A DNA stretch of 44,675 nt from an uncultured Veillonellaceae bacterium (GCA_900316275.1 ONCF01000002.1:1-44675); one strand, 5' to 3'. Shown: positions 17,393 through 26,571, counted from the stretch's first letter. Numbers and translations are program-made. Notes: generated by a model from the sequence alone, not told the origin.

Positions 17393-18637
17393 TTGCCATT
17401 TTCCCAGAAATTGCTGGACCTGAAAAAAGAGGTGCTGGCGGAGTGCCAGCCGCAGTTCGCCGAGATTGATGCCATTGCCGAGGCCAATACGCTCAAGGTG
17501 CTCGACGCCATGCGCGAGTGCAAGGTGGCGGCGGCGCATTTTAACCAGAGCACGGGCTATGCCTATGACGACATCGGCCGCACGAAGCTCGAGGAGCTGT
17601 ACGCCAAAGTGTTCGGCGCGGAGCGCGCGCTCGTGCGCACGCAGTTTGTCTCGGGCACGCATGCGCTGGCGACGGTGCTGTTCGGCATTTTGCGTCCCGG
17701 CGACGAGCTCGTGTCGCTGACCGGTGCGCCCTACGATACGATGCAGACCGTTATCGGCTACGCGGCACCCAGCCCCGGCTCGCTGAAAGAGTTTGGCGTG
17801 CTCTACAATGAGCTGCCCATGGTTGATGGCCAGGTCGATATCGCGCATATCAAGGACGTCATCACCGACAAGACGAAGATGGTGGAAATCCAGCGCTCGC
17901 GCGGCTACAGCATGCGTAATCCGCTCTCCATCGAGGATATCCGTGCCATCACGGCCGAGGTGCACCGTATCAAGCCGGACTGCATCTGCTTCGTCGATAA
18001 CTGCTACGGCGAGTTCGTCGATACGCTGGAGCCTGTGCAGGTGGGCGCGGACATTATGGCCGGTTCGCTCATCAAAAATCCGGGCGGCGGTATTGCGCCG
18101 ACGGGCGGCTACATCGTGGGCAAGGATAAACTCGTGGAGCTCGCGTCGTACCGCCTCACGGCACCGGGCATGGGCGACGAGCTCGGCGCGAGCCTCAGCA
18201 ACAACCGCCTGCTGTTCGAGGGCTTCTTTCTAGCACCGCACGTCGTGGCGCAGGCCATCAAGGGGGCCGTGTTTGCGGCGGGGCTGTTCAGCCGTCTCGG
18301 CTACAAGACGCTGCCACTGCCGGGCACGAAGCGCGGCGACATCATCCAGGCCATCGAGCTCGGCACGGGCGAGAAGCTCTGCGCGTTCTGCGCGGGCATT
18401 CAGAAATATTCGCCCGTCGACTCCTACGCTACGCCGGAGCCCTGGGATATGCCAGGCTACGAGGATAAAATCATCATGGCGGCCGGTACGTTCGTGCAGG
18501 GCGCGTCCATCGAGTTTAGCGCCGACGGTCCCATGCGGGCCCCGTACAACGTCTACCTGCAGGGCGGCCTGACCTTTGAGAGTGCCATGCTCGGTATATT
18601 GGGCGCAGCACAGGCTATTGAGGACCTCAAGAACTAA
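17393..18637 (+). CDS. Methionine gamma-lyase/aluminium-resistance family PLP protein (YnbB type)
   Basis: Cytosolic PLP-dependent enzyme of the Cys/Met metabolism fold, annotated in Firmicutes as aluminium resistance or methionine gamma-lyase-like protein. Its 414 residues are typical. SGTHA (88-92) binds PLP phosphate, VDNCYGEF (201-208) holds the ring-binding Asp, and Lys228 in GSLIKNPGGG is the Schiff-base lysine. The substrate of this subgroup is not firmly established. The start is TTG, supported by GAGAGGAG about 8 bases upstream; no ATG start fits. It may be transcribed with the preceding pair, since only a hairpin without T run separates them. Confidence 0.9.
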   Translation: MPFSQKLLDLKKEVLAECQPQFAEIDAIAEANTLKVLDAMRECKVAAAHFNQSTGYAYDDIGRTKLEELYAKVFGAERALVRTQFVSGTHALATVLFGILRPGDELVSLTGAPYDTMQTVIGYAAPSPGSLKEFGVLYNELPMVDGQVDIAHIKDVITDKTKMVEIQRSRGYSMRNPLSIEDIRAITAEVHRIKPDCICFVDNCYGEFVDTLEPVQVGADIMAGSLIKNPGGGIAPTGGYIVGKDKLVELASYRLTAPGMGDELGASLSNNRLLFEGFFLAPHVVAQAIKGAVFAAGLFSRLGYKTLPLPGTKRGDIIQAIELGTGEKLCAFCAGIQKYSPVDSYATPEPWDMPGYEDKIIMAAGTFVQGASIEFSADGPMRAPYNVYLQGGLTFESAMLGILGAAQAIEDLKN

Positions 18638-18647
18638 ATAGATATAG

Positions 18648-18701
18648 ACAGAACGCCCTATGGCTGGCAGTTGAATCCAGTCATAGGGCGTTCTGTTTTT
18701 T
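18648..18701 (+). terminator. Terminator of the PLP lyase gene
   Basis: ACAGAACGCCCTATG pairs with CATAGGGCGTTCTGT, a perfect 15-bp stem, followed by TTTTT. Confidence 0.93.
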
Positions 18702-18719
18702 GGGCAAATGTTGATGCTA

Positions 18720-18771
18720 TAAAGAAACGCTGATGAAATCGTCAGCTCATCTTTTTATCAGTGTTTCTTTA
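18720..18771. repeat. Short palindromic intergenic repeat, copy 2
   Basis: TAAAGAAACGCTGAT (18720-18734) and ATCAGTGTTTCTTTA (18757-18771) pair at 14 of 15 positions. The right arm overlaps the last three bases (18769-18771) of the converging YolD-like gene. Same family as the elements near 10476, 35351 and 44587. Confidence 0.7.
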
Positions 18772-18969
18772 ATCAGTGTCCCCCGTGGTTTGCTGTTCGT
18801 GACGTTTGATGGCGGCGGCGATGACCTCCTCGTAGCCGCTGAGCGCGGCGAAAGGGGCGAACTGCGCCGCACGCTTGCTGCGCTCCATAGGCGCGTGCCG
18901 CGCGGAGCGGTGGTGCGGCAGGTCAATGATGTCGCTGTAGTCGTCGGGCTTTACTGGTTGTTCTGCCAT
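18769..18969 (-). CDS. YolD-like small protein
   Basis: A 66-residue protein with the core of the YolD-like family: YSDIIDLPHHRSARH (11-25), then MERSKRAAQFAPFAALSGYE (28-47). In Firmicutes these small proteins are encoded next to Y-family polymerases of the UvrX type, as here, 93 bp downstream of the polymerase in the same direction. The molecular role is not known; an accessory role in translesion synthesis is inferred. AAGGAGG lies about 10 bases upstream of the ATG. Confidence 0.8.
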   Translation of the reverse strand: MAEQPVKPDDYSDIIDLPHHRSARHAPMERSKRAAQFAPFAALSGYEEVIAAAIKRHEQQTTGDTD

Positions 18970-19062
18970 GTTGGCGTGGCCTCCTTGTGTGCGGTGCTTG
19001 ATATGGGGGATGCTGCGGCAGGCTTATTTCTGCAAGTATGTGACGAGTATCCCGTACGCTGC

Positions 19063-20580
19063 TCAGGCCTTGTGACCACCGATTTGCTGGTTGCGCTCGA
19101 TGGTCGTTGCGCCCTCCTGCAGGCTCATGCCGCGCAGGAGGGCGTTTTTGCCGAACTTTTTCTGCATCTGCAGCACGGCCTGCTGCAGGGCGGCCTCCTT
19201 GGCGGCGGCTGTCTGCGCGGCGCTATCCGTCTGCGCGAAAAGATCCATTTCCTGCGGGCCGGCCTGCTCCTCAGCGTAGGCCTGTTCGGTGATGACCTGG
19301 GCGGCCGTGACCGTGCAACGGCGGATGAGCAGCTCCGGGTCGACGATGCGGTCGTAGAGCTCGCCCATGGCCGTGAGGATGGCCCGGCTGGAGGCCGTCG
19401 GGGCCGGGAAACTTTGCGAGCCGTGTGCGGGCTGCGGCACGAGGCGTCCGTAGTGGTCGCGGTGCGTGGGACCATGGTAGCGGGCGGCGCGGCCCGCGTC
19501 GCGCAGATTGTCGATATCGTAGCCGACGTCGAGCACAATCTGGCTCGTGCGCAGGCCTTTGCGTACGAGGTCGAGCGCGAGCCGGTCGGCCATTTCCAGG
19601 ACGATGAGCCGCCCTTTGACTGAGCTGTAGGGCTCCATGAGCACCTGCCCCGAGGAGAGGCTGCTGCTCATGGGCTGGTAGGCCTTGATGTCCCGCATGG
19701 TCGTGGGCTCCCAGCCCCAGGCGTGGTCGATGAGCAGCTCCGCGTTGACGCCGAACAGTTTGTAGAGCAGATCCTCATTGTAAAAATCGCCCGGCTGGCC
19801 GACGGAGCAGCGCGCGATGTCGCCCATCGTATGTATGCCGTAGCGCGCAAGTTTTTTCACGAGGCCGGGGCCGACGCGCCAGAAGTCGCGTAGGGGGCGG
19901 TGTGCCCAGAGCTTTTCCCGGTAGCTGTGCTCGTCGAGCTCGGCGATGCGCACGCCGTCTTTGTCCGCGGGCATATGCTTCGCCACGATATCCATGGCGA
20001 TTTTCGCGAGGTAGAGGTTCGTGCCGATACCGGCCGTGGCTGTGATGCCGGTTTCGCGCAGCACGTCGCGCACCATGCGCAGGGCGAGGTCGTGCGGCGT
20101 CGTGCGGTAGGTCTGCAGGTACGGTGTGACGTCGATAAAGACCTCGTCGACGGAGTAGGGGTGGATGTCCTCGGGGGCCACGTAGCGCAGGTAAATGCCG
20201 TAAATGCGCTTGCTGTACTCCATGTAGAGGTGCATGTGCGGCGGCGCGACGATGTAGCCTGCGCGCAGCTCGGGATGGGCCGCGAGCGTGGGCGCGTCAT
20301 CGGACTCGCCCGTGAAACGATGGTGGGGCGCCGCCGCCTGCCGCCCACCGTTCACGATGCGCATCTGCTCCATGACCTCGAACAGGCGCGGCCGCCCGGG
20401 GATGCCGTAGGCCTTGAGCGAGGGTGAGACGGCGAGGCAGATGGTCTTCTCCGTGCGCGTGGGGTCGGCCACGACGAGGTGTGTGGTCAGCGGGTCGCGC
20501 CCGCGCTCGTGGCACTCCACGGAGGCATAGAAAGATTTCAGGTCAATCGCCACATACCAGCGCTGTTGTGCCTGTGCCAT
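19063..20580 (-). CDS. Y-family DNA polymerase (UvrX/ImpB type)
   Basis: Error-prone translesion polymerase of 505 residues. The palm begins with AIDLKSFYASVEC (about 11-23), containing the first catalytic Asp and the steric-gate aromatic pair. The second catalytic motif is YSVDEVFIDV (about 141-150). Helix-hairpin-helix (VGPGLVKKLARYGIHTMGDIA) and little-finger regions follow. The C-terminal 70 residues are Ala/Gln-rich and may carry a clamp-binding peptide (QEMDLFAQ). I use the ATG at 20580 because AGGAGG precedes it at 7 bases; a GTG at 20589 lies inside that ribosome site. It is followed by the YolD-like gene, the usual Firmicutes pairing. I see no convincing LexA box upstream. Confidence 0.93.
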   Translation of the reverse strand: MAQAQQRWYVAIDLKSFYASVECHERGRDPLTTHLVVADPTRTEKTICLAVSPSLKAYGIPGRPRLFEVMEQMRIVNGGRQAAAPHHRFTGESDDAPTLAAHPELRAGYIVAPPHMHLYMEYSKRIYGIYLRYVAPEDIHPYSVDEVFIDVTPYLQTYRTTPHDLALRMVRDVLRETGITATAGIGTNLYLAKIAMDIVAKHMPADKDGVRIAELDEHSYREKLWAHRPLRDFWRVGPGLVKKLARYGIHTMGDIARCSVGQPGDFYNEDLLYKLFGVNAELLIDHAWGWEPTTMRDIKAYQPMSSSLSSGQVLMEPYSSVKGRLIVLEMADRLALDLVRKGLRTSQIVLDVGYDIDNLRDAGRAARYHGPTHRDHYGRLVPQPAHGSQSFPAPTASSRAILTAMGELYDRIVDPELLIRRCTVTAAQVITEQAYAEEQAGPQEMDLFAQTDSAAQTAAAKEAALQQAVLQMQKKFGKNALLRGMSLQEGATTIERNQQIGGHKA

Positions 20581-20804
20581 GCTGCCCACCTCCTCGCAGT
20601 AAAAGTAACTGAAATTGCGTCAATGCAGCGTTGCTGCGCAGTGCCATGTTTCACACCCTGCTATACTGTCATCATTAGGAGACTCCAGTCTAGCAGGTTT
20701 ATCTTAAATTTCGCAAAATAAAAGGAAGAAACCGACGTCAGGGCGAATATATACGTATAAAACTGCGTAAGCTTTAGCTGTATTTCAGGAAGGGGACTGG
20801 AAAC

Positions 20805-22826
20805 ATGGGAAAAGCAGAACATATCGGACTGGTAGCGGACGATGAGTGGCTGGCACCGTATGAGGACGCCATCCGTGGGCGCCACGACCACGCCGTGTGG
20901 AAAATCAGCCAGCTGACGGGGGGCAGCGGCAGCCTCGCCGACTTCGCAAACGGGCACCAGTATTTCGGCCTGCATCGTACGACGGACGGCTGGGTTTTCC
21001 GCGAGCGCGCGCCGCATGCGCTGGATATTTTCCTCATCGGCGACTTCAACGGCTGGCAGGAGCAGCAGCGCTACCGCTGCCAAAAGGTGGGCGACTCGGG
21101 CAACTGGGAGTTGAAATTGCCCGCGGAGGCTATCCATCACGGCGACCTCTACAAGATGAAGGTGAAATGGTCGGGCGGCGAGGGCGAGCGCATTCCCGCC
21201 TGGTGCCAGCGCGTCGTGCAGGATGAGCAGACGAAGATTTTCTCCGCGCAGGTCTGGGACCCCGCGGAGCCCTACGTCTGGCAGCAGGGGCATTTCCACC
21301 CCGACCGTGACCCGCTGCTCATCTACGAGTGCCACATCGGCATGGCGGGTGACGCGGAAAAGGTCAGCAGCTATCGTGAGTTCAAGGAAAATGTCCTGCC
21401 ACGCGTGAAGCGCGACGGCTACAACGCCATTCAGGTCATGGCCATTCAGGAGCACCCGTACTACGGCAGCTTTGGCTATCATGTGAGCTCGTTCTTCGCC
21501 GCGAGCTCGCGTTTCGGCACGCCCGAGGAGCTCAAGGACCTCGTCGACACGGCGCACAGCATGGGTATCGCCGTCATCATGGACCTCGTGCACAGCCACG
21601 CGGCGCGCAACGAGGCCGAGGGCCTCGGCAACCTCGCGGGCGACCCGAACCAGTATTTCTATCCGGGCGATAGGCACGACCATCCGGCCTGGGACAGCCT
21701 CTGTTTCGACTACGGCAAGGATGACGTCATTCACTTCCTGCTTTCGAACTGCAAATACTGGCTGGAGGAGTACCATTTCGACGGCTTCCGCTTTGACGGC
21801 GTGACCTCGATGCTCTACTACAGCCACGGGCTGGGCGAGGATTTCAACGGTTACGGCGATTATTTCAACGGCCATCAGGACGACAACGCCATCTGCTATC
21901 TGACGCTCGCGAACGTGCTCATCCACGAGGTGAATCCCGACGCTATCACCATCGCCGAGGACGTGAGCGGCATGCCGGGCCTTGCGGCGCCGTTTGCGGC
22001 GGGCGGCTACGGCTTCGACTACCGCCTCGCCATGAACATCCCCGACTATTGGATTAAACTGATTAAAGAAAAGAAGGACGAGGACTGGCATCCGTCGGGC
22101 ATTTACTGGGAGCTCACGAACCGCCGACAGGGCGAGCGTACGATTTCCTACTGTGAGAGCCACGACCAGGCACTCGTGGGCGACAAGACGATTATTTTCC
22201 GCCTCATTGACGCCGACATGTACTGGCATTTCCGCAAAAACGACATGAGCGGCCCCGTCACGCGCGGCATCGCGCTGCACAAGATGCTGCGTCTCGCCAC
22301 GGCCTCGACGATGAACGGCGGCTATCTGAACTTCATGGGTAATGAGTTCGGTCATCCGGAGTGGATTGACTTCCCGCGCGAGGGCAACGGCTGGAGCTAT
22401 AAATACGCGCGCCGCCAGTGGCACCTCGTCGACGACGACACGCTCTGCTACCAATGGCTCGGTGACTTTGACCAGGCCATGTTGCGCGTGCTCAAGAGCG
22501 TGCCGGCCATCGAGAACATCCCCGTGCAGGAAATCTGGCACGACGACGGCGACCAGGTGCTGGCCTATGCGCGCGGCGAGCTCGTCTTCGTCTTCAACTT
22601 CTCGCCGACGCGCTCATTCCCGGACTACGGCTTCCTCGTGCCCGAGGGTAAATATAAAGTTGAACTCAATAGCGACGCGAAACAGTTCGGCGGCAACGGC
22701 TTCGCCGACGACAGCGTCGTGCACGCGACGAACTACGACCCGCTCTATGCCAAGGATGGCAAGGGCTGGCTGAAACTCTATATCCCCGCGCGCAGTGCCG
22801 TGGTGCTGCGGCGGCAGAAAAAATAA
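20805..22826 (+). CDS. glgB: 1,4-alpha-glucan branching enzyme, eukaryote-like (GH13_8) form
   Basis: Makes alpha-1,6 branches in glycogen. The 673-residue protein has an N-terminal CBM48 domain (about 55-150, LIGDFNGWQ) and a GH13 barrel. The nucleophile is Asp331 (GFRFDGV), the acid/base Glu385 (TIAEDV) and the transition-state Asp454 (CESHDQ). A C-terminal all-beta domain follows. The SSFFAASSRFGTPEELK and FMGNEFGHPEWIDFPREGN segments recall the eukaryotic/GH13_8 branch rather than the classical GlgB. It is a stand-alone gene with AGGAAGGGGA upstream; no glgC, glgA or glgP is adjacent. Confidence 0.92.
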   Translation: MGKAEHIGLVADDEWLAPYEDAIRGRHDHAVWKISQLTGGSGSLADFANGHQYFGLHRTTDGWVFRERAPHALDIFLIGDFNGWQEQQRYRCQKVGDSGNWELKLPAEAIHHGDLYKMKVKWSGGEGERIPAWCQRVVQDEQTKIFSAQVWDPAEPYVWQQGHFHPDRDPLLIYECHIGMAGDAEKVSSYREFKENVLPRVKRDGYNAIQVMAIQEHPYYGSFGYHVSSFFAASSRFGTPEELKDLVDTAHSMGIAVIMDLVHSHAARNEAEGLGNLAGDPNQYFYPGDRHDHPAWDSLCFDYGKDDVIHFLLSNCKYWLEEYHFDGFRFDGVTSMLYYSHGLGEDFNGYGDYFNGHQDDNAICYLTLANVLIHEVNPDAITIAEDVSGMPGLAAPFAAGGYGFDYRLAMNIPDYWIKLIKEKKDEDWHPSGIYWELTNRRQGERTISYCESHDQALVGDKTIIFRLIDADMYWHFRKNDMSGPVTRGIALHKMLRLATASTMNGGYLNFMGNEFGHPEWIDFPREGNGWSYKYARRQWHLVDDDTLCYQWLGDFDQAMLRVLKSVPAIENIPVQEIWHDDGDQVLAYARGELVFVFNFSPTRSFPDYGFLVPEGKYKVELNSDAKQFGGNGFADDSVVHATNYDPLYAKDGKGWLKLYIPARSAVVLRRQKK

Positions 22827-22845
22827 CTTTAGAGCGCTCTCTTCG

Positions 22846-22879
22846 AGACGGTGGCACAAGCACGTGCTGCCGTCTTTTT
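22846..22879 (+). terminator. Terminator of glgB
   Basis: AGACGGTGGCAC and GTGCTGCCGTCT form a 12-position stem with one mismatch, followed by TTTTT. Confidence 0.85.
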
Positions 22880-22954
22880 GAGTTTAGTAAAGCGTAGGGA
22901 TTTATCGGCGAGTAAGTTTTTCTTTGCCTGTCTGTTGAACATGTTTAAGCGATA

Positions 22955-23410
22955 GTGGCACAGCATGAGCAGGAGCAGGCCAGATCCAACCTCGCACTGG
23001 CGCAGGCGGACTACGAGCGCTACGCCGATCTCGTGACGAGCGGAGCGGTCTCGCGCCAGACGTTCGAGCAGTTCCAGACGAAATACGAGTTCGCGCAGGC
23101 CACGTATGAACAGGCGGGCGCGAGCGTGCGGCAGGCGCCTATGCTCTACATCATGCCGGGCCTGCTCTACAGCGGCCTCTCGTGGCCGCCTTTCGACATG
23201 AGCTCGTTTGCGGCGGCGTTCGGCGCGCTGCTGCCCATGACCTATGCGGGCGACGCGCTGCGTGACATTATGCTATCGGGCTATGCGCCCGACCTCACGC
23301 GCAATGTGGGCATCATGCTGCTGTTTTTTATCATCGGTGGCTGGCAGTACAGTCGGCGTCTGCGGCGTCTGCGCACGTCGTCGGCACAAACAGAGCAGAC
23401 AGTCTTGTGA
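22955..23410 (+). pseudogene. Fused remnant of an HlyD adaptor and an ABC-2 permease
   Basis: A 151-codon frame made of two unrelated pieces. Residues 1-59 are the coiled-coil hairpin of a HlyD/EmrA-type periplasmic adaptor (LALAQADYERYADLVTSGAV, then SRQTFEQFQTKYEFAQATYE). From about residue 60 it becomes the C-terminal part of an ABC-2 type permease (LYIMPGLLYSGLSWPP, ALLPMTYAGDALRDIML, last helix MLLFFIIGG). Such genes normally sit in the order adaptor, ATPase, permease. One in-frame deletion of several kilobases between the adaptor coil and the permease end explains the join near 23130. There is no convincing ribosome site and the start is GTG, so it is a deletion scar rather than a working gene. 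Confidence 0.8.
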
Positions 23411-23479
23411 CCTTTGGCCTAAAGTTAAATCCTCGTAGCTGCGGCGGGGATTTTTTCGTGTGGTCAGCGTCACTTTTTA

Positions 23480-23508
23480 TTGTAATGCCAGGCAAATCTT
23501 GCTACAAT
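23480..23508 (+). promoter_or_regulatory. Promoter of the cNMP-domain gene
   Basis: TTGTAA (23480-23485), a 17-bp spacer and TACAAT (23503-23508) preceded by TGC (extended -10). The 95-nt leader that follows is GC-rich and can fold. Confidence 0.7.
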
Positions 23509-23607
23509 TATGGGTGGTGCGTGTGCATTGACGGTAGAGCGCAGCGTGAGGGTAATCGCCCGCGCGGCCCCGGCCGTTCACCATAGATGTTGGAGGTATC
23601 AGTAGTC

Positions 23608-25728
23608 ATGGGAAAGATTGACGTAGCACAGGGCGAAGTCCTGCACCGGCAGGGCGACAGCGTCGAGAGCGTGGAGCTGCTTTTAAAGGGCAGTTTCTCG
23701 CTGCAGGCAGGTGAGGACTACGCGCTGCAGGCCGACAGCGGTGCTATCCTCGGCGCGTTCACGCCGGCGGGGGAGACATATCGCTATACCTATACGGCGA
23801 GTGAGGCGGGTACGCTGTTCGCGTATGATTACAACAGCGAGGAGGACCTCATCTCGGCCATCAAGGAGACGCCGGCCATCGCGCCGGTTATGGCCTCGGC
23901 CACGGTCGCACTGGTCAATGGCCTCATCGATGCGCTGGACTCACTCTACGAAAAGGGTCGCGGTCTCGTGCTCGACCTGAAATCGAACTATACGGACTAC
24001 CGCAATGTTTGTGCCGCGCTTATGACGCCGCCGCAGACCTACGCAACTGTGGAGGCACTGGAGCTGCCGGAGCGGCCGGAGCTGCTCTCGAGCTGGCAGG
24101 TGGATTTCTGGCAGGCCAGCTACGAGCAGGATGAAAAGCTGCGTCAGGGTTATTATCCGACGGATATCAATTTTTGCGTGGGTACGATTTTGCAGGCGGC
24201 GCAGATGGCGCAGCTGCTGCAGCCGGCGCTCGATGCCATGACAGATTTCATCCACACGACGCAGGCCCAGACGGACGATTTCGTGCGTGAGTACCATACG
24301 CAGAAAGCGAAGCTGGACGAGGCGAAGCGTCAGGAGGCGCTGGGCACGGGCGAGGGCGAGCTGCCGTCCATTCAGAACGCCATGAGCACGATTTTGGCGT
24401 TCTCCGGCATCTCACGCGATATCGCGGAGAAATTCCGCAACGACATTTTGAGCTTTGCGCAGATTGCCAACAAGACGGAGAAGTCGGACACGATGCGTCG
24501 CTTGCGTCGCGATATCGCCGATAATTTCTACAAAATTTACGAAGCGGCCTTTTTCCGCAGCCTCGAGACGGCGGAGCTGCCGGCCGAGGTCAAGATGTTC
24601 TTCCTGTTCGGCTTTGTGGATGAGCATCTGGCGGGGACGGAGAACACGGCGGCGCTGTACAAATACGCCCTGCTCTGGGAAGATGACCCTGAGGGACGTG
24701 TGCTCACGACCTACGGCTGGCTGCGCAAAATCTACGCGGGTGAGGTACCGCCGTCGAAGAACGAGTTCGATCAGGACTGGTCGGAGTGCGTCAAGGAGCG
24801 CCAGCGTACGCATGAGATTACGGACCAGGAGGCGGAGGCCCTGCTCGCGGACCGCAAAGCGATGGTGCATTTCGAGCTCACGAATATGATTGCCAGCGCG
24901 AACAAGATGACCTACGGCAGCGTGTTCTCCTTCGTGCCCGCGTTCTTTGCCGAGTCCGTCGTGCGGCCGCTCGAGAACTGCTTTGCCTCGCCGGCGGATG
25001 TGCGCGCGGCGCTGGACAAGGTGCGCTCTATCGACTACAGCTGCTTCTACCGCCCGGCGCTGACCTCCTATCAGCAGTGGAAAATCAACTCGTTCGAGTA
25101 CCACGTCGAGGTGCTGCCCTACATCATCCTCATGCCAAACTTCGGCAGCCGTGGCGTGATGTGGCAGGACATCGAGGGCCGCCGCCGCACGACGCCCGCG
25201 CATTTCGTGCTGTCCGTGTTCCATTCGGCCGAGCTCGAGGACACGGTGCTGCACCTCTGTGCGCAGTTCCGCTGGGAGATGTGCAAGCGCATTCAGGGCG
25301 TCCACTACGCCGACATCCGCGACCCGTCGCTCACGTCGGAGTACATCAACTATCTGCAGTTCTATAAAAAGAATCACGAGCTTTCGGCCGCGCTGAAGGA
25401 AAAGGTCAAGGAGACGCTGAAACGCTACCGCAATAGCTACCGCGACGTCTTCATCGCCGAGTACGAGATATTCGTACGCAACGAGTCCACGGGTATGTCA
25501 CGCCTGAACAAAATCTCGCGCGAGCTGCTGTTCAAGTATTGCACGTTCTCCCAGGCCTACCGCGATGTACTGGCCTCGAACCCGCAGTATATGCAGCTCA
25601 TCTCGCACTGGACGGCCAACCAAAAGGCCAAGCTCAAAACGCTGGGCTTCATGGAGCACAAAATCAAGGGCTTCAAGGCCGAGGTCCCGCCCGAGGTCAC
25701 AAACGAAATCGCGTTTACGCAGATGTAA
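23608..25728 (+). CDS. Large protein with cyclic-nucleotide-binding-like N-terminal domain, unknown function
   Basis: A 706-residue soluble protein. The first 110 residues look like a cNMP-binding/Crp-type beta-roll: QGEVLHRQGDSVESVELLLKG, then GAILGAFTPAGE. The classical RxS phosphate-binding cassette is not evident, so the ligand is uncertain. The remaining 590 residues are mainly helical and aromatic-rich, without catalytic motifs or membrane segments that I recognise. The ATG at 23608 follows GGAGG at 11 bases; an upstream in-frame ATG at 23587 overlaps that site. It has its own promoter and terminator, so it is a single-gene unit. It may be a structural or regulatory protein particular to this lineage. 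Confidence 0.75.
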   Translation: MGKIDVAQGEVLHRQGDSVESVELLLKGSFSLQAGEDYALQADSGAILGAFTPAGETYRYTYTASEAGTLFAYDYNSEEDLISAIKETPAIAPVMASATVALVNGLIDALDSLYEKGRGLVLDLKSNYTDYRNVCAALMTPPQTYATVEALELPERPELLSSWQVDFWQASYEQDEKLRQGYYPTDINFCVGTILQAAQMAQLLQPALDAMTDFIHTTQAQTDDFVREYHTQKAKLDEAKRQEALGTGEGELPSIQNAMSTILAFSGISRDIAEKFRNDILSFAQIANKTEKSDTMRRLRRDIADNFYKIYEAAFFRSLETAELPAEVKMFFLFGFVDEHLAGTENTAALYKYALLWEDDPEGRVLTTYGWLRKIYAGEVPPSKNEFDQDWSECVKERQRTHEITDQEAEALLADRKAMVHFELTNMIASANKMTYGSVFSFVPAFFAESVVRPLENCFASPADVRAALDKVRSIDYSCFYRPALTSYQQWKINSFEYHVEVLPYIILMPNFGSRGVMWQDIEGRRRTTPAHFVLSVFHSAELEDTVLHLCAQFRWEMCKRIQGVHYADIRDPSLTSEYINYLQFYKKNHELSAALKEKVKETLKRYRNSYRDVFIAEYEIFVRNESTGMSRLNKISRELLFKYCTFSQAYRDVLASNPQYMQLISHWTANQKAKLKTLGFMEHKIKGFKAEVPPEVTNEIAFTQM

Positions 25729-25737
25729 GGGCATAGC

Positions 25738-25767
25738 AAAAGGCTCCCTCAGAGAGGGAGCTTTTTT
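25738..25767 (+). terminator. Terminator of the cNMP-domain gene
   Basis: GCTCCCTC (25743-25750) and GAGGGAGC (25754-25761) with a 3-base loop, preceded by an A tract and followed by six Ts. It can serve both the gene on the left and the converging MFS remnant. Confidence 0.92.
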
Positions 25768-25797
25768 ATCGCATATATTTGTCAGATTATATGGCGT

Positions 25798-26385
25798 TTA
25801 GGCCTGCTGGCGGAAGATAACGTAGGCGAGGACGAGCTCGACGAGGAGCAGGCTGGCGAGGAAGGCGAAGGCACTGGTGATGCTCGTGGCCTGCACGATG
25901 AAGCCGATGAAGGCCGGGCCCATGAGCACGCCGAGGTAGCCCATGGTGCTTACGGCGGGTACGGCCTCGTTGACGGGCATGACCTTTTGCCGGCCCATCA
26001 TGGAGTAAAAGACGGGTACGACGTTCGCACAGCCGACGCCCACGAGGAAGAAACCGGCGTAGAGGAGTGGCAGTTGCGGCGCGAGTATAATGGCCAGAAA
26101 GCCCATAAAGGCGAGCACGGCGCCCCCGTAGATGACGCGGCGTTGGCCGAGGCGCATGATGAGTGCATCGCCCGTAAAGCGCATGATGAGCATGGCGGCC
26201 GAGCACCTTCATCCAGATGGCCGAGATACCGGCACCGGTAAAGCCACCGATGCTCCAAAACGCCTGCATACGGCTCATGATGAGGCGCCGCGCCGCTTGC
26301 TCGATGATGACGGCCTGGATGTTGATGCAGGTGTCGATGCTGCCCATGCAGGCACCAAAGGCGAGCACGGTTTCGTTATCAACTT
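25798..26385 (-). pseudogene. Frameshifted, 5'-truncated MFS transporter
   Basis: On the minus strand, about 60 codons from 26385 encode the middle of an MFS protein (ETVLAFGACMGSIDTCINIQ, then IMSRMQAFWSIGGFTGAGIS). Near 26195-26205 the homology jumps frame and continues to 25798 (RFTGDALIMRLGQRRVIYGG, then GVGCANVVPVFYSMMGRQ and LLVELVLAYVIFRQQ). The first helices are missing because a stop lies just before 26385. The gene thus has both a 5' truncation and an internal frameshift and is dead. A dispersed repeat starts about 40 bp beyond its broken 5' end, which may mark the deletion point. Confidence 0.85.
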
Positions 26386-26427
26386 AACATAGAGCAGTGA
26401 TAATGTCAAAGTTTGTGACCATAAATT

Positions 26428-26529
26428 CCTGGCCCCCTCCGCAGAGGTGCGCAGGCTCTTGGTGCTTCAGCGCTTAGAGCCTGCCATACACCGTAGGGCT
26501 GTCGCCGTAGGCGACTGGGGTGTTTTTTG
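26428..26529. repeat. Dispersed intergenic repeat, copy 1
   Basis: Begins CCTGGCCCCCTCCGCAGAGG and ends TAGGCGACTGGGGTGTTTT. The ends match a second copy at 31692-31779 (CCATCCGCAGAGGGG and TAGGTGACTGGGGGTGT), while the interior has diverged. A short TCGCC/GGCGA hairpin sits in its right end. It lies between the MFS remnant and the murB promoter. Confidence 0.55.
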
Positions 26530-26543
26530 TAGTTTATAACTGG

Positions 26544-26571
26544 TTGCTTATTTGCGTCTATGTAGTATAAT
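26544..26571 (+). promoter_or_regulatory. Promoter of murB
   Basis: TTGCTT (26544-26549), a 16-bp spacer and TATAAT (26566-26571). Confidence 0.7.

Noticed and set aside
20590-20804. LexA/SOS box controlling the Y-family polymerase
   Set aside because: No convincing palindrome of the Firmicutes or proteobacterial type was found in this interval.
20661-22541. 626-codon ORF opposite glgB
   Set aside because: Shadow of a GC-rich gene; no start signal or domain, while glgB is complete.
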